NCBI GenBank assembly: GCA_964419255.1
Contig: CAYQOU010000109.1
Location: forward strand, 1-7,783
Source of the DNA: CAZPHU01 sp964419255
GTDB lineage: Bacteria > Fibrobacterota > Chitinivibrionia > Chitinivibrionales > CAYFVL01
Direction of reading: 5' to 3'
Length of the DNA: 7,783 nucleotides
Of this stretch, positions 6,560-7,783 are shown in pieces. Each line of letters starts with the position of its first letter. Within the stretch, counting starts at the first letter, position 1. The notes beneath the pieces were generated by a model. That model was given only the letters and a program-made list of their open reading frames with translations. It was not told where the DNA came from and ran no database searches. Position numbers and translations under genes: made by a program.

Positions 6560-6698
6560 TCTCTTCTACCGAATCCGCCGAAGCAATTTTTATATTCAGC
6601 TATTGCCGATTGCCATGAGGTGTGCCATAAAACCAGCCTGAGGACCACGAATTAAGGCGATCTTTCGAAATCTCTGAAAGAGCAGGTTTGTATACACT

Positions 6699-7277
6699 AT
6701 GAAACTCCTATTTTCCATACTTCTCATCGCATCAAATGCCTCCGGTCAGGATTTTAAAAAGGAAGGTGCGTTTTCTTTTCTGACGACTTTTCAGCCGGAC
6801 GGCTACGTCATTCTCGATACAGCTTCAGGTGATTTAAACAGGGATGAGTATCGCGATCTGATAGTCGTCTACAAACATTCCGACGAAAAAAACCTGTCTA
6901 CCGGGCCCGAAGAGCCACTGCCCCGTCCTTTACTGATATATATCGGCCAGGGTGGAGATTCGCTGCGATTAGCCAAATACAGCCAAACCGCGGTCTACTG
7001 CCTCGAGTGCGGAGGTGTTTTCGGCGATCCGTTTTCCAGAGTTGTAATCAAAAACGGCTATTTTACCATCGAACATTACGGCGGGAGCAGCTGGCGGTGG
7101 ACAAGATTTGTAACATTCACATACTCTCCTCAGGATACGACGTGGTTATTACACCGAGATGGTGGTGAATCCTATCACACAAGTGACCCGGACAACAGCA
7201 CCCAAACCATGAAGACGGTCAAAGATTTCGGTAAAGTCAGGTTTGAGGATTTCGATATCTACGAGGGTTACGAGTAG
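6699..7277 (+). CDS. Small secreted protein with FG-GAP/Ca-binding-like loop, unknown function
   Basis: This is a 192-residue protein. Residues 1-16 form a short signal peptide (MKLLFSILLIASNASG|Q). Residues 40-57 include G-D45-L-N47-R-D49-E-Y-R-D53-L-I-V-V, the spaced acidic pattern of FG-GAP/VCBS-type calcium loops, but only one copy is present, so it is not a propeller by itself. Residues 101-111 read C-L-E-C-G-G-V-F-G-D-P, followed by N-G-Y-F-T-I-E-H-Y-G-G-S-S-W-R-W-T and by H-R-D-G-G-E-S-Y-H. I recall this overall pattern from hypothetical secreted proteins in Bacteroidota-like genomes, with no assigned function. It is probably periplasmic or lipid-free surface protein; the two close cysteines could form a disulfide or bind a metal. 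The ribosome-binding site is weak (AGCAGG twelve bases upstream). It is divergent from the kinase gene and alone on this strand. Confidence 0.9.
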   Translation: MKLLFSILLIASNASGQDFKKEGAFSFLTTFQPDGYVILDTASGDLNRDEYRDLIVVYKHSDEKNLSTGPEEPLPRPLLIYIGQGGDSLRLAKYSQTAVYCLECGGVFGDPFSRVVIKNGYFTIEHYGGSSWRWTRFVTFTYSPQDTTWLLHRDGGESYHTSDPDNSTQTMKTVKDFGKVRFEDFDIYEGYE

Positions 7278-7356
7278 AAAAAGAAGCTGCGTCTTTGAAA
7301 CGCCATATGTCGCAAAGTGATAGTTATGCGGATATGTAAATTCATAATCTCAAAGA

Positions 7357-7395
7357 AAAAGAGGCCACAGGTCAAAACGACCGACGACCTCTTTT
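7357..7395. terminator. Bidirectional intrinsic terminator (nested hairpin)
   Basis: The outer stem is AAAAGAGG (7357-7364) with CCTCTTTT (7388-7395). The inner stem is GGTC (7370-7373) with GACC (7379-7382) around an AAAAC loop. A T-tract follows on each strand: CTCTTTT on plus, and CTCTTTTTCTTT on minus. It lies 21 bases past the stop of the right-edge minus-strand gene and about 80 bases past the plus-strand gene, so it likely ends both convergent transcripts. The minus direction looks stronger. Confidence 0.7.
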
Positions 7396-7415
7396 CAGGT
7401 AAAGCGTATTTACTT

Positions 7416-7783
7416 TTACAAAGGGAAACAGATTTCCTCCGCCCCGGTAAACGGAGATCTGTAGATTGTTGAGTCTCTCCGGGCTTGTGATTGTATATAC
7501 CCGTGAACCCCGCCGGGATAATGGTCGATAGTGATGTCAAATGGTCCTGCTTGAATCGTATCGTGAACCGTACTGAGGGTGTAGCTGTCTAAAGTGTCGT
7601 TCATTTGGCGAAATGTTCCTGCCACATACCGTTCACCCGAGCAACCGCTGAAGCTTGCAAGTGTCATATATCCGTACACATCCGATCCTGAACGCCACAG
7701 CCTCAAACTCCCGTCGAACGTGCCCCCGTCGGGCTGCTGTCTACCCGAGATGGAAAAGCATTGCGAAACCGTATCGACGGGGT
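7416..7783 (-). CDS. Unrecognised protein, C-terminal 121 residues only (start beyond right edge)
   Basis: The frame is open from the right edge to TAA at 7416-7418. The TTG at 7706 is not needed as a start, because the frame continues upstream without a stop. The visible part begins P-V-D-T-V-S-Q-C-F-S-I-S-G and is Gly-, Ser-, Thr- and Tyr-rich with alternating hydrophobic residues (for example L-R-L-W-R-S-G-S-D-V-Y-G-Y-M-T-L), which suggests a beta-sandwich or beta-barrel domain of an exported protein. Three cysteines are present, one in S-F-S-G-C-S-G-E-R-Y. It ends E-E-I-C-F-P-L. I do not recognise a family. A good terminator lies 21 bases after the stop, which supports this frame as real. 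Confidence 0.7.
   Translation of the reverse strand, partial: PVDTVSQCFSISGRQQPDGGTFDGSLRLWRSGSDVYGYMTLASFSGCSGERYVAGTFRQMNDTLDSYTLSTVHDTIQAGPFDITIDHYPGGVHGYIQSQARRDSTIYRSPFTGAEEICFPL

Larger units (their letters stand above)
6484..6698. promoter_or_regulatory. Divergent intergenic region between kinase and secreted-protein gene
   Basis: These 215 bp must hold promoters for both flanking genes. I found no strong -35/-10 pair. TATAAA (minus, 6594-6589) is a possible -10 for the kinase without a good -35. Notable elements are the direct repeat CATTTACTGCA (6528-6538 and 6549-6559) and a small palindrome TTTCGAAA (6663-6670) just before the plus-strand gene. Confidence 0.5.

Noticed and set aside
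6663..6670. TTTCGAAA palindrome before the secreted-protein gene as an operator
   Set aside because: Only eight perfect bases; the flanks do not extend the symmetry convincingly.
7268..7540. 90-codon minus-strand frame overlapping the terminator
   Set aside because: It runs through the nested hairpin and overlaps the better-supported frame ending at 7416.

Overview
The window is about 7.8 kb of roughly 48% GC bacterial DNA from a Gram-negative (diderm) organism. The evidence is an outer-membrane beta-barrel protein ending in an OmpA-like peptidoglycan-binding region, several Sec signal peptides and a sensor histidine kinase. The combination of a TraF/PorV/DUF5723-like barrel, thrombospondin type 3 (TSP3) calcium-binding repeats and an OmpA-like tail, next to a large beta-rich envelope protein, recalls Fibrobacterota/Chitinivibrionia-like or neighbouring FCB-group bacteria. 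That placement is an inference from protein style; there is no rRNA or other marker here.

Layout, left to right. Positions 1-2526 (minus strand) hold the first 842 codons of a barrel-TSP3-OmpA protein whose end lies beyond the left edge. Its ATG overlaps the stop of the next gene upstream (2523-4715, minus), a 730-residue exported beta-rich protein, by four bases (ATGA), so the two are very probably translationally coupled and work together in the envelope. Positions 4716-5469 form a 754-bp gene-poor, locally AT-rich interval with a candidate promoter for that operon, a hairpin in its likely 5' leader, a perfect 12-bp inverted repeat bounding a 205-bp island, and a plus-strand extended -10 box inside that island. 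A four-helix membrane histidine kinase follows on the minus strand (5470-6483) with no response regulator in view. Across a 215-bp divergent intergenic region carrying an 11-bp direct repeat spaced 21 bp apart, a small secreted protein is encoded on the plus strand (6699-7277). A nested hairpin with T-rich flanks (7357-7395) separates it from the C-terminal end of an unrecognised protein that enters from the right edge on the minus strand (7416-7783).

No tRNA, rRNA, CRISPR array, intact insertion sequence or replication origin was seen. The best-supported functional unit is the two-gene envelope operon. The kinase could control neighbouring envelope genes, but nothing in the sequence links them directly.
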